Origin: Sulfitobacter sp. BSw21498
GTDB taxonomy: Bacteria; Pseudomonadota; Alphaproteobacteria; Rhodobacterales; Rhodobacteraceae
Reading direction: 5' to 3'
DNA: 64,000 nucleotides
Assembly: GCF_006064855.1 (NCBI RefSeq)
Contig: NZ_CP040753.1
Span: 682,001 to 746,000 of the forward strand
Below the pieces are notes generated by a model. The model had not been told where the DNA came from, ran no database searches, and saw only the letters and a list, made by a program, of their open reading frames with translations. The position numbers and the translations under genes were made by a program. Positions within the stretch are counted from its first letter, which is position 1, and every line of letters begins with the position of its first letter. Below are positions 34,114-44,763 of this stretch, in pieces.

Positions 34114-35364
34114 TTAACCCAGTTGTACCAGCGCGTGGCGTTTTTTGCCCGCGCTCAGCTTGATCGGTGTGGCCAGCGTGGCGGCGTCGACGATCAGGCC
34201 CGCATCTGTCAGCGGGGCGTCATTGTAGCGGGCACCGTTTTCGGTGATCAGACGCTTTGCCTCTTTACCCGACCCCGCCAGACCGGATTTCACAATCAGC
34301 TGAACGATAGAGATACCATCGCCGATGTCGGCAGCACTGAGCGTCAGGGTTGGTAGGTCATCGCCGACACCGCCTTTTTCGAACACTTCGTGCGCCGTGG
34401 CTTCGGCGGTTTTGGCCGCCTCTGCGCCGTGCAGCAGCGTCGTCACCTCATTGGCGAGGATGATCTTGGCGGCGTTGATGTCGGACCCTTCCAAAGCTCC
34501 CAGACGGTCACATTCTTCGACAGACAGCTCGGTAAAGATTTTGAGAAACTTGCCGGTGTCCGCATCAGTCGTATTGCGCCAGAACTGCCAGAACTCGTAG
34601 GGCGACAGCATATCGCCATTCAGCCAGATCGCGCCGCCCTGGGATTTACCCATTTTGCGGCCATCGCTGGTGGTGAGCAAGGGCGTGGTCAGGCCGTAGA
34701 TCTCTTGGTCCAGCACGCGGCGGGTCAAGTCGATGCCGTTGACGATATTGCCCCATTGATCCGATCCGCCCATCTGCAACAAGCAGCCATAGCGGCGGTT
34801 CAATTCAAGGAAATCATAGGCTTGCAGGATCATGTAGTTGAATTCGAGGAAGGACAGCGACTGTTCGCGATCAAGACGCGATTTCACACTTTCGAACGAC
34901 AGCATGCGGTTAACGCTGAAATGCCGGCCGATGTCGCGCAGGAATTCGAGGTAGTTCAGATTATCAAGCCATTCAGCGTTGTTCAGCATGATCGCATCGC
35001 TGTCAGCGTCGCCATACGACAGGTATTTTCCGAACACCTGCTGCATGCCAGAAATGTTGGCGTCGATGGCGGCGTTGTCGAGCAGGGGGCGTTCATCCGA
35101 CCGGAACGACGGATCGCCCACTTTGGTGGTGCCGCCGCCCATCAGGGTGATCGGTTTGCCGCCGCATTTCTGCAACCAGCGCAGCACCATGATATTCATC
35201 AGATGCCCCACATGAAGGGATTTCGCTGTCGCGTCATAGCCGATATAGGCAGGCACAGCCCCTTTCATCAGCGCGTCATCAAGGCCCTGATAGTCCGTAC
35301 AATCGGCGAGAAAGCCGCGCTCCATCATGATGCGGATGAAATCGGATTTGGGGTGGTATGTCAT
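34114..35364 (-). CDS. tyrS: Tyrosyl-tRNA synthetase
   Basis: A 416-residue class Ic synthetase. The HIGH motif is [13 protein letters not shown] near residues 49-61, and the KMSKS loop is [10 protein letters not shown] near 230-239. The C-terminal S4-like RNA-binding domain ([26 protein letters not shown]) ends the protein. It charges tRNA-Tyr. It is divergent from anmK with a 65-bp gap, an arrangement common in Rhodobacterales. Confidence 0.96.
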   Translation of the reverse strand: MTYHPKSDFIRIMMERGFLADCTDYQGLDDALMKGAVPAYIGYDATAKSLHVGHLMNIMVLRWLQKCGGKPITLMGGGTTKVGDPSFRSDERPLLDNAAIDANISGMQQVFGKYLSYGDADSDAIMLNNAEWLDNLNYLEFLRDIGRHFSVNRMLSFESVKSRLDREQSLSFLEFNYMILQAYDFLELNRRYGCLLQMGGSDQWGNIVNGIDLTRRVLDQEIYGLTTPLLTTSDGRKMGKSQGGAIWLNGDMLSPYEFWQFWRNTTDADTGKFLKIFTELSVEECDRLGALEGSDINAAKIILANEVTTLLHGAEAAKTAEATAHEVFEKGGVGDDLPTLTLSAADIGDGISIVQLIVKSGLAGSGKEAKRLITENGARYNDAPLTDAGLIVDAATLATPIKLSAGKKRHALVQLG

Positions 35365-35429
35365 GGTGCTTGCCCTCAGCTTGGGTGGTGGTGCACTCTA
35401 TAGGTGCTGAGCAGACAAAGGAAAAGGCC

Positions 35430-36581
35430 ATGAATAAGGCCCAAGGGGCAAGAACCCCGACACGGATTGCAAAAACAGGCCCGCTGCGCGCCGCAGGGGC
35501 GATGAGCGGCACGTCGTTGGACGGGGTGGATGTCGCTGTGATCGAGACGGACGGGCGCGATATCATCGGGTTCGGCACCTCAAGCTACCGCAGCTATTCC
35601 GAGACAGAGCGCCGCACCATCGCTGCCGGTTTTGGCAAATGGTCGGGGCCAGAAGTATCAGCGGCGACGCAAGTGGTCGAAGCTGCACACCTTGAGGCAT
35701 TGGCTAATTATACCGACGTTGATCTGATCGGTTTTCACGGTCAGACGCTGGCCCATGCGCCGCGGATGCAGGGGACGTTGCAGGTCGGCGACGGGGCCGC
35801 GTTGGCGGATCATATGGGGTTGCCCGTGATTTGGGATTTTCGCAGCGCCGATGTGCATTTGGGCGGAGAGGGTGCGCCGCTTGCGCCGTTCTTTCACCAC
35901 GCCTGCGCCCGCTATGCGGGGCTGACCGGGCCGGTCGCCTTTCTGAACCTCGGTGGCGTGGGAAACCTGACGTGGGTTGATCCGGCGCTGCCTTTGCCCG
36001 AAACCGATGGGGCCCTACTGGCATTTGACACCGGCCCCGCCAATGCGCCCATCAATGACCTGATGCAGACGCGCCTTGGGCTGCCCTTTGACGAGGGCGG
36101 CAGGATTGCTGCGCGCGGACAGGTTGAGACGGGCGCGCTGGAGCTGTTTCTGGCGGAGCCTTATTTCGCGCGAATGCCGCCAAAGTCGCTGGACCGGAAT
36201 GATTTCGAGGAGATGGTGGCGCTAGTGACCGAGCTGTCCGACGCGGACGCGGCTGCAACCCTGACGGCCATGTGTGCCGCCGGCGTGGCCGAGGCGATGC
36301 AGCATTGCCCGCGCTTGCCGGACCGCGTGTTGGTCACCGGCGGCGGGCGGCACAACCCTGTGTTGATGCAGATGCTCAGTGTGAGTCTGGATTGTCCCGT
36401 CGTTCCGATCGAGGAAATCGGGCTAGATGGCGACATGCTTGAGGCACAGGCGTTCGGCTATCTTGCAGTGCGGGTGGCGCGGGGGCTGCCGACCTCTTGC
36501 CCCGGGACCACAGGGGTGCGGGCCGCTGTCGGGGGCGGCACCTTGAGCCTACCAGCCGAGGCAAACCACCCTTTAGAATAA
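35430..36581 (+). CDS. anmK: Anhydro-N-acetylmuramic acid kinase
   Basis: A 383-residue sugar kinase of the actin/hexokinase fold. Seen are the ATP-binding [19 protein letters not shown] near residues 25-43, [10 protein letters not shown] near 94-103, GGVGNLTWV and [11 protein letters not shown] near 204, and the C-terminal [12 protein letters not shown]. It cleaves and phosphorylates anhydro-MurNAc to MurNAc-6-phosphate in cell-wall recycling, the same pathway as nagZ 13 kb upstream. The ATG at 35430 is preceded by AAAGGAAAAGG. Confidence 0.95.
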   Translation: MNKAQGARTPTRIAKTGPLRAAGAMSGTSLDGVDVAVIETDGRDIIGFGTSSYRSYSETERRTIAAGFGKWSGPEVSAATQVVEAAHLEALANYTDVDLIGFHGQTLAHAPRMQGTLQVGDGAALADHMGLPVIWDFRSADVHLGGEGAPLAPFFHHACARYAGLTGPVAFLNLGGVGNLTWVDPALPLPETDGALLAFDTGPANAPINDLMQTRLGLPFDEGGRIAARGQVETGALELFLAEPYFARMPPKSLDRNDFEEMVALVTELSDADAAATLTAMCAAGVAEAMQHCPRLPDRVLVTGGGRHNPVLMQMLSVSLDCPVVPIEEIGLDGDMLEAQAFGYLAVRVARGLPTSCPGTTGVRAAVGGGTLSLPAEANHPLE

Positions 36582-36909
36582 CCTTTGTTCTGTGGTGCAG
36601 CGCTGTAGTGAAGGCGGCGTTTAGATGTAGGCTTTTGGCTTGACAGTATAAAAAATGTACCGATTCGCGATGGTACTGTACGTGCCAAAGTAGAATTGAA
36701 ATCCATTTCTCCCGAATAGGTCACCTGTATCCGGCAGGAATATCTGCGCGCAGCCCCCTGTTGCACAGATGCACAATCGAATTCTGTCAACAGTCTGTTT
36801 CCTTGCCAGAGATTCGAGTGACGCTACCCTGACGTGTACTACCTCAGAGCGGTCGTGCATAAAGTGAGGGCTTTGCTCGCGCCGCTCCTCATCAAAAAGG
36901 AGAGTGACC
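36582..36909. other. 328-bp intergenic region upstream of the glycine-rich gene
   Basis: A TTGACA hexamer (36640-36645) is a perfect -35, but the base-paired -10 position is not convincing. A short dyad GTACC (36657-36661) and GGTAC (36672-36676) follows. A strong AAGGAGAG ribosome site lies at 36897-36904. No open reading frame of note was found. Probable promoter and 5' leader of the glycine-rich protein. Confidence 0.4.
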
Positions 36910-37581
36910 ATGACGAGTATATTTTTCAAAAGCACCGCGGCTTCGGTTGCGACGGTATTCATCGCGACATCGGCCTTTGCGTTGGAAGTGGGTGTGGGTG
37001 CAAGCGTAGGCGGCGTCGGTGTCGGTGCGGGGGCCAGCGTCGGCCACGGCTCTGTCGCGGACGCGGGTGTCGGTGCTAGCGTAGGCAACGTTGGCGCGGG
37101 GGCAGGTGCCTCTGTTGGCGGCGATTCCGTCGCCGGTGTCGGTGCGGGTGTAAGCGTCGGCAGCACTGGCGGTTCAAGCGGCGGAGGTTCAACCGGCGGC
37201 GGTTCTACTGGTGGTGGCACGACAGCAGGCAACGGCGGTACGACGGGCGGCGGGACCGGAGGTGCAAATGGTGCCACGGCTACGGCCTCGGCTGGATCGC
37301 AAAGCTCCGGGGGCGGTGTTGCAGGCCTTTCCGGATCGGCGGTACCAATCCAAGCCGCGTTGGGTGCAACGGTAATGACATCAGACCGGCAGGTCGTTGG
37401 TATGATCGAAGATGTGCGCCCTGCGGCGCAGGGCAAATTCGTGGCGACCATCCGCATGAATGTTGCATTTGGCGCGGCACCTCGGACCATTCAGATCCAT
37501 ATGCCGGTCCCGAAGCGCGCAACGGATAGTATCCGGCTCGGGTTCACGAAGTCAGGGTTGCTGCGGCAGATCCAAAGCTGA
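36910..37581 (+). CDS. Secreted glycine-rich repeat protein with ordered C-terminal domain
   Basis: A 223-residue protein. A signal peptide (SIFFKSTAASVATVFIATSAFA) is likely cut after residue 24. Residues about 25-85 are GVGASVG-type heptad-like repeats (GVGASVG, GAGASVG, GVGASVG, GAGASVG, GAGVSVG); about 86-125 is a Gly/Ser/Thr linker. The final 85 residues are ordered (ALGATVMTSDRQVVGMIEDV, then MPVPKRATDSIRLGFTKSG) and resemble a PRC-barrel-like module. Small, flexible repeats suggest a cell-surface or extracellular matrix role; this is inference. ATG at 36910 is chosen over GTG at 36904 by ribosome-site spacing. Confidence 0.78.
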   Translation: MTSIFFKSTAASVATVFIATSAFALEVGVGASVGGVGVGAGASVGHGSVADAGVGASVGNVGAGAGASVGGDSVAGVGAGVSVGSTGGSSGGGSTGGGSTGGGTTAGNGGTTGGGTGGANGATATASAGSQSSGGGVAGLSGSAVPIQAALGATVMTSDRQVVGMIEDVRPAAQGKFVATIRMNVAFGAAPRTIQIHMPVPKRATDSIRLGFTKSGLLRQIQS

Positions 37582-37601
37582 TTATCCGACCAGCCATTAA
37601 A

Positions 37602-37628
37602 AAAGCGCGCCTTTTGGGGGCGCGCTTT
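37602..37628. terminator. Bidirectional terminator between the glycine-rich gene and eno
   Basis: A perfect 10-bp stem AAAGCGCGCC (37602-37611) and GGCGCGCTTT (37619-37628) has a 7-nt loop. A-run on the left and T-run on the right give a U-tract for both directions. The converging genes both end here. Confidence 0.85.
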
Positions 37629-37661
37629 CGTTATTTATAGGACAACGCCTGTCGGCAAAGA

Positions 37662-38945
<1,284 letters not shown>

Positions 38946-39008
38946 CTATCCTTTTGCAGATGACAATTGCGCAGCGGTTTACCGCGCCGAGGGGAGGATT
39001 GAAAGTAT

Positions 39009-39878
39009 TCAGGCCTGTTCTTTGACCTTTCGCTCACGCCATACCGTATAGATGCCCGAGCCAACAATGATGGTTGCGCCAACATAGGTCAGCAGATCAG
39101 GGCGTTCCCCAAAGATTGTGATCCCGACCACCATGGCAAACAGCAGCCGTGCATAGCGGAACGGTGTGACAAAACTGATTTCACCGATCCGCATCGCAGC
39201 CACGATGCCATAATACGCGACCAGCCCTGTCGTTAGCGCGGCTGCCATAAAAATCCATTGTGTCCCGGACATGGGTACGAATGATGTTCCGGTGCCCAGC
39301 ATGTACAGCAGGCTGGAGGGGACCAGCGCCAGAAACGCTAGAAAGGACAATTGAAATGTTGACGTCGATCTGGGCACGCGCCGTGTCGCCAGATCCCGCA
39401 AGGACAATCCCAGAACGCCCAGAACCGCAAGCAGTGACAAGGCTTGAAAGCTGTCCATTCCCGGGCGGATAACCAGCAAGACGCCGAACATGCCTACTAA
39501 AATAGCGCTCCACCGGCGCCAACCGACAGGGTCGCCCAGAAACAACGCCGCCCCGAGGGTGACCACCAACGGGGTAGCTTGCAAGATAGCCGAGGCCGAA
39601 GAGATCGGCGTCAGCACAATGGCCGATACGAAGCCCAAGGTCCCGATAATTTCGCCCAAGGCCCGCAGCAGGATAGGGCGGGTCATCATGGCGCGATCTA
39701 CCAGCGACTGACCCTTGATCAACACCATCGCGCCATAACAAATGGCCCCGCCGGTCCCCAACAAAAAGATAATCTGCCCAATCGGGATATCTGTCCCGAT
39801 CAGCTTGATGAACATGTCCTCAATGGCAAAGCCCAGCATCGACAGCACCATGATCAAAGCGCCGCGCAGATTATCCAT
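39009..39878 (-). CDS. DMT family (EamA) permease
   Basis: A 289-residue membrane protein with about ten hydrophobic segments in two EamA repeats. The LGEIIGTLGFVSAIVLTPISSASAI stretch and the C-terminal GERPDLLTYVGATIIVGSGIYTVWRERK are typical. Family members export amino acids, nucleosides or metabolites; the substrate is not deducible. The ATG at 39878 (MDNLRG) has an AAGGGA upstream and is preferred to 39893. Confidence 0.82.
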   Translation of the reverse strand: MDNLRGALIMVLSMLGFAIEDMFIKLIGTDIPIGQIIFLLGTGGAICYGAMVLIKGQSLVDRAMMTRPILLRALGEIIGTLGFVSAIVLTPISSASAILQATPLVVTLGAALFLGDPVGWRRWSAILVGMFGVLLVIRPGMDSFQALSLLAVLGVLGLSLRDLATRRVPRSTSTFQLSFLAFLALVPSSLLYMLGTGTSFVPMSGTQWIFMAAALTTGLVAYYGIVAAMRIGEISFVTPFRYARLLFAMVVGITIFGERPDLLTYVGATIIVGSGIYTVWRERKVKEQA

Positions 39879-40011
39879 TTCGTATCCCTTCATACAATCG
39901 TTCTAAATATCTTCGGAGGATGCATGTCCCTTTGTCAGGAGATGTGCAAGCCCCGGTCGTTTTACGGGGCCGGGACTGGCGGGGGTCCGGGTCACCTGAT
40001 AGCACAAGCGC

Positions 40012-41055
40012 ATGAAATTGCCGCGCCCTCCGTCCGATATACTGACCAGCGTTCTGACCGTCTTTATCGGTGTCCTCGGCGCGGGGTTCGGCTGGCTATT
40101 GAATGCCCCCATTTACATGTTGCTGGGGCCAGCCGTGCTGGTGTCTCTTGCGGGTCTGGCAGGTGCGCGGATGGGAATTGCGCTGTCGCTGCGCAATGTC
40201 TGCTTTGTGGTCATTGGCCTGTCGGTCGGGGCCGGGTTCGATCACAATGCGGTCGATGCGATGCTGCGCTGGCCCTTAGCATTTGTGGTGATGGCGGTGC
40301 TGGTTTGGGCGATGCTTGTGCTCAGCCGGTGGCTTTTGTCACGGTTTTTCGGCTTTGACCGACGCGCGGCACTGCTTGCGTCGGCTCCCGGACATCTCAG
40401 CTTTGTCTTGGCGATGGCGGCCGAAGGCAGCGACAACGTGGTCCGTATCTCGACAACGCAGTCGGTGCGGCTGTTGTCCCTGACGCTAGTTGTGCCGTTC
40501 GTCGCGCTCGCAATGGGAGTGGACCTTGGCGGGACCATCGTACCCGACGGCGCTGTAATGGGGGCCATCACACTCGCGGTCATGGCCGGCTTGTCGGTCG
40601 GGGCAGGGCTGCTGCTGGGGCGCATACGGGTGCCCGCGCCGATGCTGATCGGACCGATGCTGGTGTCGTCCCTTACGCATGTGACGGATATTGCACCGGG
40701 TGTGCTGCCGATGTGGCTGGTGATGCCGGCCTATATCGTGCTTGGGGCAATGATCGGCACACGGTTCTCGGGTGTGCGCCTTGATGATCTGACCAAAGGG
40801 CTTGCCGCCGGGCTTTCCGTGACCTGTCTTGCGGTGGGGCTGGCGATGGTCGGCGCGATCCCCGTTGCCTTGGCGCTTGGTATGCCGCTGGCGCATATCC
40901 TCGTAGCGTTTGCGCCCGGCGGCTTCGAGACAATGATCGCTATGGGCAGCGTGTTGGGCATCAGCCCGGGGTTTGTCGCGGCCTGCCATATGATGCGCCT
41001 GTTCATCCTAAGCGCCGTTTTGCCGTTGATGCTGGCACGCAGCGCACCGCGCTAG
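40012..41055 (+). CDS. AbrB family membrane protein
   Basis: A 347-residue polytopic membrane protein of the AbrB (ammonia monooxygenase-like) family: two repeats of about five helices, with GAGFGWLLNAPIYMLLGPAV near residues 23-42, ALLASAPGHLSFVLAMAAEG near 121-140, and the second GAGLLLGRIRVPAPMLIGPML near 196-216. The name AbrB here is unrelated to the Bacillus regulator. Function is not established; members have been suggested to be transporters regulating sugar or aidB expression in E. coli. Divergent from the EamA gene. Confidence 0.82.
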   Translation: MKLPRPPSDILTSVLTVFIGVLGAGFGWLLNAPIYMLLGPAVLVSLAGLAGARMGIALSLRNVCFVVIGLSVGAGFDHNAVDAMLRWPLAFVVMAVLVWAMLVLSRWLLSRFFGFDRRAALLASAPGHLSFVLAMAAEGSDNVVRISTTQSVRLLSLTLVVPFVALAMGVDLGGTIVPDGAVMGAITLAVMAGLSVGAGLLLGRIRVPAPMLIGPMLVSSLTHVTDIAPGVLPMWLVMPAYIVLGAMIGTRFSGVRLDDLTKGLAAGLSVTCLAVGLAMVGAIPVALALGMPLAHILVAFAPGGFETMIAMGSVLGISPGFVAACHMMRLFILSAVLPLMLARSAPR

Positions 41056-41370
41056 GCAATTTTTCACAGCCCCGTTGACTTTGCCGCCCAAACAGCCCAT
41101 CTGGGGCGCAAGCGATGCCTTCTGCCGCGTGAGCAGACCAGCCTTGACCCGTCGATCTTTAGTCGCCGGTTCGTATGAGTGCTGAACAAAAGGCCGCCGA
41201 TGTTCCCAAAATCACGCGTGGGGCCAAGCGCAACAGACAGGGTGTTGGCACTAGGCTGCCCCCTGCGATCTGCTTTGCGTCCCTCGCGGCCTCCCTCGAG
41301 AGTTAGGGCCCGCGTGACTGCTATGGCGGGAAGGCGCAATGCCTGTTTTCCGCGGAAAGACGACAATACT
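41056..41370. other. 315-bp intergenic region upstream of the RhlE-type helicase
   Basis: Presumably the promoter and a long 5' leader of the helicase mRNA, as expected for a cold-responsive helicase. A 43-codon ORF (41175-41306) begins MSAEQKAADVPKITRGAKR but lacks a ribosome site, so I do not call it a gene. No clear promoter hexamers or terminator were found. Confidence 0.35.
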
Positions 41371-42672
41371 ATGAGCGATTTTGAAATGATGGGCCTGCCG
41401 CGCCGTCTGGTCAAAGCATTGACCAACATGGGCATGACCGACCCGACCCCGATCCAGAAACAGGCGATCCCCCACGGGATGAACGGCCGTGACGTGATGG
41501 GTCTGGCACAGACCGGCACCGGCAAGACCGCGGCCTTTGGTATCCCGCTGATCGCGCAGATGCTGGAACGCGAAGCCCGCCCCGAACCGCGCACCGTGCG
41601 CGGACTGGTGTTGGCACCGACACGTGAACTAGCCAACCAGATCATGGAGAACCTCAAGGGCTTCTGCGAAGGCACCCAGCTGAAGACCATGATGATCGTA
41701 GGGGGTCAGTCGATCAACCCGCAGATCAAACGGATGGAACGCGGCGTTGACCTTTTGGTGGCCACACCGGGCCGTCTGCTTGACCTGATGGACCGCCGTG
41801 CGGTGCTGCTGCACAAGACGACGTTCCTTGTGCTGGACGAAGCGGACCAGATGCTCGACATGGGCTTTATCCACGATCTGCGCAAGATCGCGGCGGTGCT
41901 GCCCAAAGAACGCCAGACGATGCTGTTCTCGGCCACCATGCCCAAGCTGATGAACGAGATCGCCAACAGCTACCTCAACAGCCCGATCCGGATCGAAGTC
42001 TCGCCTCCGGGCAAGGCGGCGGACAAGGTCACCCAAGAAGTGCACTTTATTGCCAAAGCCGAGAAAAAGTCTTTGTTGATCGAACTGCTTGGCAAACACA
42101 CCGAAGAACGTGCGCTGGTTTTCGGACGCACCAAACACGGCTGTGAAAAGCTGATGAAAGATCTGGTCAAATCGGGCTTTAAAGCCGCGTCGATCCACGG
42201 CAACAAAAGCCAGGGTCAACGGGACCGCGCGATTGATTCCTTCAAAAAGGGCGAAGTCACTGTGCTTGTGGCAACAGATGTTGCCGCACGCGGTTTGGAT
42301 ATCCCGGACGTCAAACACGTCTATAACTACGAACTGCCCAACGTGCCGGACAACTATGTCCACCGTATCGGCCGGACGGCGCGGGCGGGCAAAGATGGCG
42401 CGGCCATCGCGTTCTGCGCTCCCGACGAGATGGGCGAGTTGAAAGACATCCAGAAGACTATGAAGATTTCGATCCCGGTGGCCTCTGGTCGTCCATGGGA
42501 AGCGATTGATGAACCCGTAAAACCGAAAGGCCGCGGCGGCCGCGGTCGTGGAGGTCGCCCAAGCGGTGGCGGTGGCGGTGGTAATGGCGGTGGTGGCAAT
42601 GGTGGCGGCGCGGGCAAACCCGCCGGCGCAGCACGGCGCCGGCGCAAACCCAGCACTCAAAAAGCGGCCTAA
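41371..42672 (+). CDS. rhlE: DEAD-box RNA helicase (RhlE-type)
   Basis: A 433-residue helicase. Motifs in order: Q motif near residue 28, motif I AQTGTGKT (about 46-53), Ia PTRELA, II VLDEADQMLD, III SATMP, V ATDVAARGLDIPDV, and VI HRIGRTARAGK. A Gly/Arg-rich tail (GGRGRGGRPSGGGGGG, then AARRRRKPS) ends the protein and should bind RNA. It unwinds RNA duplexes in ribosome assembly or mRNA turnover, often at low temperature. ATG at 41371 begins just before the first conserved element; an earlier in-frame start at 41323 is possible. Confidence 0.93.
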   Translation: MSDFEMMGLPRRLVKALTNMGMTDPTPIQKQAIPHGMNGRDVMGLAQTGTGKTAAFGIPLIAQMLEREARPEPRTVRGLVLAPTRELANQIMENLKGFCEGTQLKTMMIVGGQSINPQIKRMERGVDLLVATPGRLLDLMDRRAVLLHKTTFLVLDEADQMLDMGFIHDLRKIAAVLPKERQTMLFSATMPKLMNEIANSYLNSPIRIEVSPPGKAADKVTQEVHFIAKAEKKSLLIELLGKHTEERALVFGRTKHGCEKLMKDLVKSGFKAASIHGNKSQGQRDRAIDSFKKGEVTVLVATDVAARGLDIPDVKHVYNYELPNVPDNYVHRIGRTARAGKDGAAIAFCAPDEMGELKDIQKTMKISIPVASGRPWEAIDEPVKPKGRGGRGRGGRPSGGGGGGNGGGGNGGGAGKPAGAARRRRKPSTQKAA

Positions 42673-42697
42673 CGTCGCCAAACCGTTATGAAATGAT

Positions 42698-42730
42698 AAA
42701 AGGGGCACCGCTATCCGCGGTGCCCCTTTT
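42698..42730 (+). terminator. Intrinsic terminator after the helicase gene
   Basis: A 13-bp stem AAAAGGGGCACCG (42698-42710) and CGGTGCCCCTTTT (42718-42730) with a 7-nt loop. The T-run is part of the stem. It is symmetric and could also serve the opposite strand. Confidence 0.88.
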
Positions 42731-42834
42731 GCTTTGGGCCATATGCCTTAGCCGACACTGCAGCTTCCAAATGGCTTTAAATCCTCGCCCGCAGGGCGAA
42801 ACCTACCCGCTTTGGACAAGCGCAGTCGCTTAGC

Positions 42835-44073
42835 CTATTCCGCAGGTTCCGTCACCGGCTGTCGGTCGACCACCCGCCCGAGAAGCAGCATCAGCGCAAA
42901 AGCAATCGTTGCCAGCACCAACACGGCGCCAATCAGCGGTGTGATCGTCCCGTTGAACGTCATCCCGATGGCCGAGGCAAGCACTGCCGCCATGACCGTC
43001 GACACCGCCCCGATGACCGATGCGGCCATCCCCGCGATATGGCCCAAAGGCTCCATCGCCAGAGCGTTAAGGTTGCCCATCACCAGCCCTACCTGAAAGA
43101 ACAGCGACGCCTGCCACATTAGGAAAAACACAAAGCCATAGGGCTCGGGTAGATCACCCAGACCAAGGCCCAGCATCAGTCCTGACAGCACGATTTGCAG
43201 CCCCAGCGCCAGTGTCACGATCCGCTGCATCCCCAATCGCACAACCAGTAACGCATTCAGCAAGCTCGAGGTGCCAGAGATCAGCGCCGCAACGCCGAAC
43301 CAAAACGGAAAGCTCTCGGCGCGGTCATAAACCTGATCATAGATCGGCTGGACCAGCATCAACGTCGAGAACAAGAACCCCATCACAAGGGTTTGTACCG
43401 TGATCGACAGGCAGACCATCGGATTGCTGAAAATCTCTTTCACCGCGCGCCACAAAAGACCGATCTGCATCGGGCGGCGCTTGTGCTTGGGCAGGGTTTC
43501 GGGCAGGCGGAGCATAACCCAGACGACACAAGTCATTGAAAAGACAATGAAAGATAGGAACACGCCGCGCCAGTCGGACAGCGCGATAATCACGGCCCCC
43601 ATGGCAGGGGCAAAGGCAGGCACAATCACAAAGATCATCATCACAAAAGACATGATCTTGGCCATCTGCCTTCCTGAATAAAGGTCGCGGATAATAGCAA
43701 GCGCGACCACACGAGGGCCTGCCGCTCCGATCCCCTGAATGACCCGGGCCACCAGCATCAGCTCTAGTGATTGGCTGATCCACGCCACGACCGCCCCTGC
43801 GATATAGATCGCCGAACCCAGATAAATGATGTTCTTGCGTCCAAAAGCATCGGACAGCGGGCCGGTCACAAAAGTGCCCATTCCCATGCCCAGAATGAAC
43901 GCGGTGACAATCAACGGCACTTTGGTCAAATCCATAGGGGACAGGTCGTTACCGATTTGTGGCAGGGCAGGCAGCATCGCGTCGGTTGAAAACGCGATGA
44001 TTGCAAACATCATCGCAATCAGCGCCACAAACTCGGGGCGGCTCATCTTGATGTCGGGTCGGTCGTCGGTCAT
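42835..44073 (-). CDS. Bcr/CflA-type multidrug efflux MFS transporter
   Basis: A 412-residue transporter with 12 predicted helices. The N-terminal AIIAFSTDAMLPALPQIGNDL near residues 24-44 and the GPLSDAFGRKNII motif A near 72-84 are typical of the Bcr/CflA (drug:H+ antiporter 1) group. RVIQGIGAAGPRVVALAIIRDLY near 117-139 is its motif C-like region. It is expected to export drugs or metabolites. The ATG at 44073 has a GGAG 8 bp upstream. No regulator is adjacent. Confidence 0.87.
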   Translation of the reverse strand: MTDDRPDIKMSRPEFVALIAMMFAIIAFSTDAMLPALPQIGNDLSPMDLTKVPLIVTAFILGMGMGTFVTGPLSDAFGRKNIIYLGSAIYIAGAVVAWISQSLELMLVARVIQGIGAAGPRVVALAIIRDLYSGRQMAKIMSFVMMIFVIVPAFAPAMGAVIIALSDWRGVFLSFIVFSMTCVVWVMLRLPETLPKHKRRPMQIGLLWRAVKEIFSNPMVCLSITVQTLVMGFLFSTLMLVQPIYDQVYDRAESFPFWFGVAALISGTSSLLNALLVVRLGMQRIVTLALGLQIVLSGLMLGLGLGDLPEPYGFVFFLMWQASLFFQVGLVMGNLNALAMEPLGHIAGMAASVIGAVSTVMAAVLASAIGMTFNGTITPLIGAVLVLATIAFALMLLLGRVVDRQPVTEPAE

Positions 44074-44174
44074 CCACGGTCTCCATCGTGTCGGCGGGGC
44101 CACGTCGCGCAGCCGTCGACCTTTCATAAGTCTGCCTTACAGATAGTGCAATCGACGGTGTGTCGCCGGCTGTC

Positions 44175-44648
44175 TTAGGCGCTGAAACGTGACGCTGTCT
44201 GGCGGCGGCGCACCGGCAGACGCAGCACTTGGACAATCTCGTCCAGCCCTGACATCGGCAGGCGAATATGTTCTGGAAGCGCCAGCACCGAGACGTTGTA
44301 ATTTACAATATCGCTGCGGGTCTGGTCCCATGTCTCAAGCGAAATGACCCGCGAGACAAAGCGGCAACGTTCCAGCACCGCGCGACGGGCGACAAAGCCC
44401 GTATGGGCAGGCTGGCCTAACCGAGTGCAAAACGCGTCGCTATGACATCCGACGACCAGATCGCTGCCCAGTCGGGACAGTTGACGAAGCCAATCGCCAT
44501 GGCCCGTATGAAACCCGTCGAATCCGCCATAGGTCAGGATCGTCCGCGCCACAGGGCGCTTTAACGCACTTAAAGAAGGGGGCGCAGCTGGTGTCACCAC
44601 CGCCGCCCGCCCGCGTCCCAAAAAGGGAAAGGGTATATCGTAATTCAT
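44175..44648 (-). CDS. Cytidylyltransferase-like (nucleotidyltransferase fold) protein
   Basis: A 157-residue protein. The HxGH nucleotide-binding motif is clear: TYGGFDGFHTGHGDWLRQL near residues 39-57, the start of a glycerol-3-phosphate cytidylyltransferase (TagD)-like domain. The second RTxGISTT-like motif is missing and the C-terminus is an Arg-rich tail (LPVRRRQTASRF). The first 30 residues are extra compared with typical TagD. It may bind an unknown nucleotide-activated substrate or be degenerate. It stands alone on the minus strand between unrelated genes. Confidence 0.72.
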   Translation of the reverse strand: MNYDIPFPFLGRGRAAVVTPAAPPSLSALKRPVARTILTYGGFDGFHTGHGDWLRQLSRLGSDLVVGCHSDAFCTRLGQPAHTGFVARRAVLERCRFVSRVISLETWDQTRSDIVNYNVSVLALPEHIRLPMSGLDEIVQVLRLPVRRRQTASRFSA

Positions 44649-44763
44649 GCTGCCCGCTCGTATCTGAGAGGGGTCTTTGCCCCTTTATCCAACTGATTCT
44701 AGGCGGGTTTCGTCACGATGGCAAAGGCTTTCTGTCCGAATGTATATCTCGTTTGACGGGGCC

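Noticed and set aside
37000..37260. Repetitive DNA in the glycine-rich gene taken as a CRISPR-like or satellite array
   Set aside because: Repeats are in-frame codons for GVGASVG units of irregular length, with no unique spacers, so it is protein repeat coding.
41175..41306. 43-codon ORF upstream of the helicase
   Set aside because: The start looks protein-like (MSAEQKAADVPKITRGAKR) but there is no ribosome site and no family; I only mention it as a possible upstream ORF or remnant.
41629..42708. 359-residue minus-strand open frame across the helicase gene
   Set aside because: Antisense to an intact DEAD-box helicase with all motifs; composition reflects GC-rich codon bias and there is no ribosome site.
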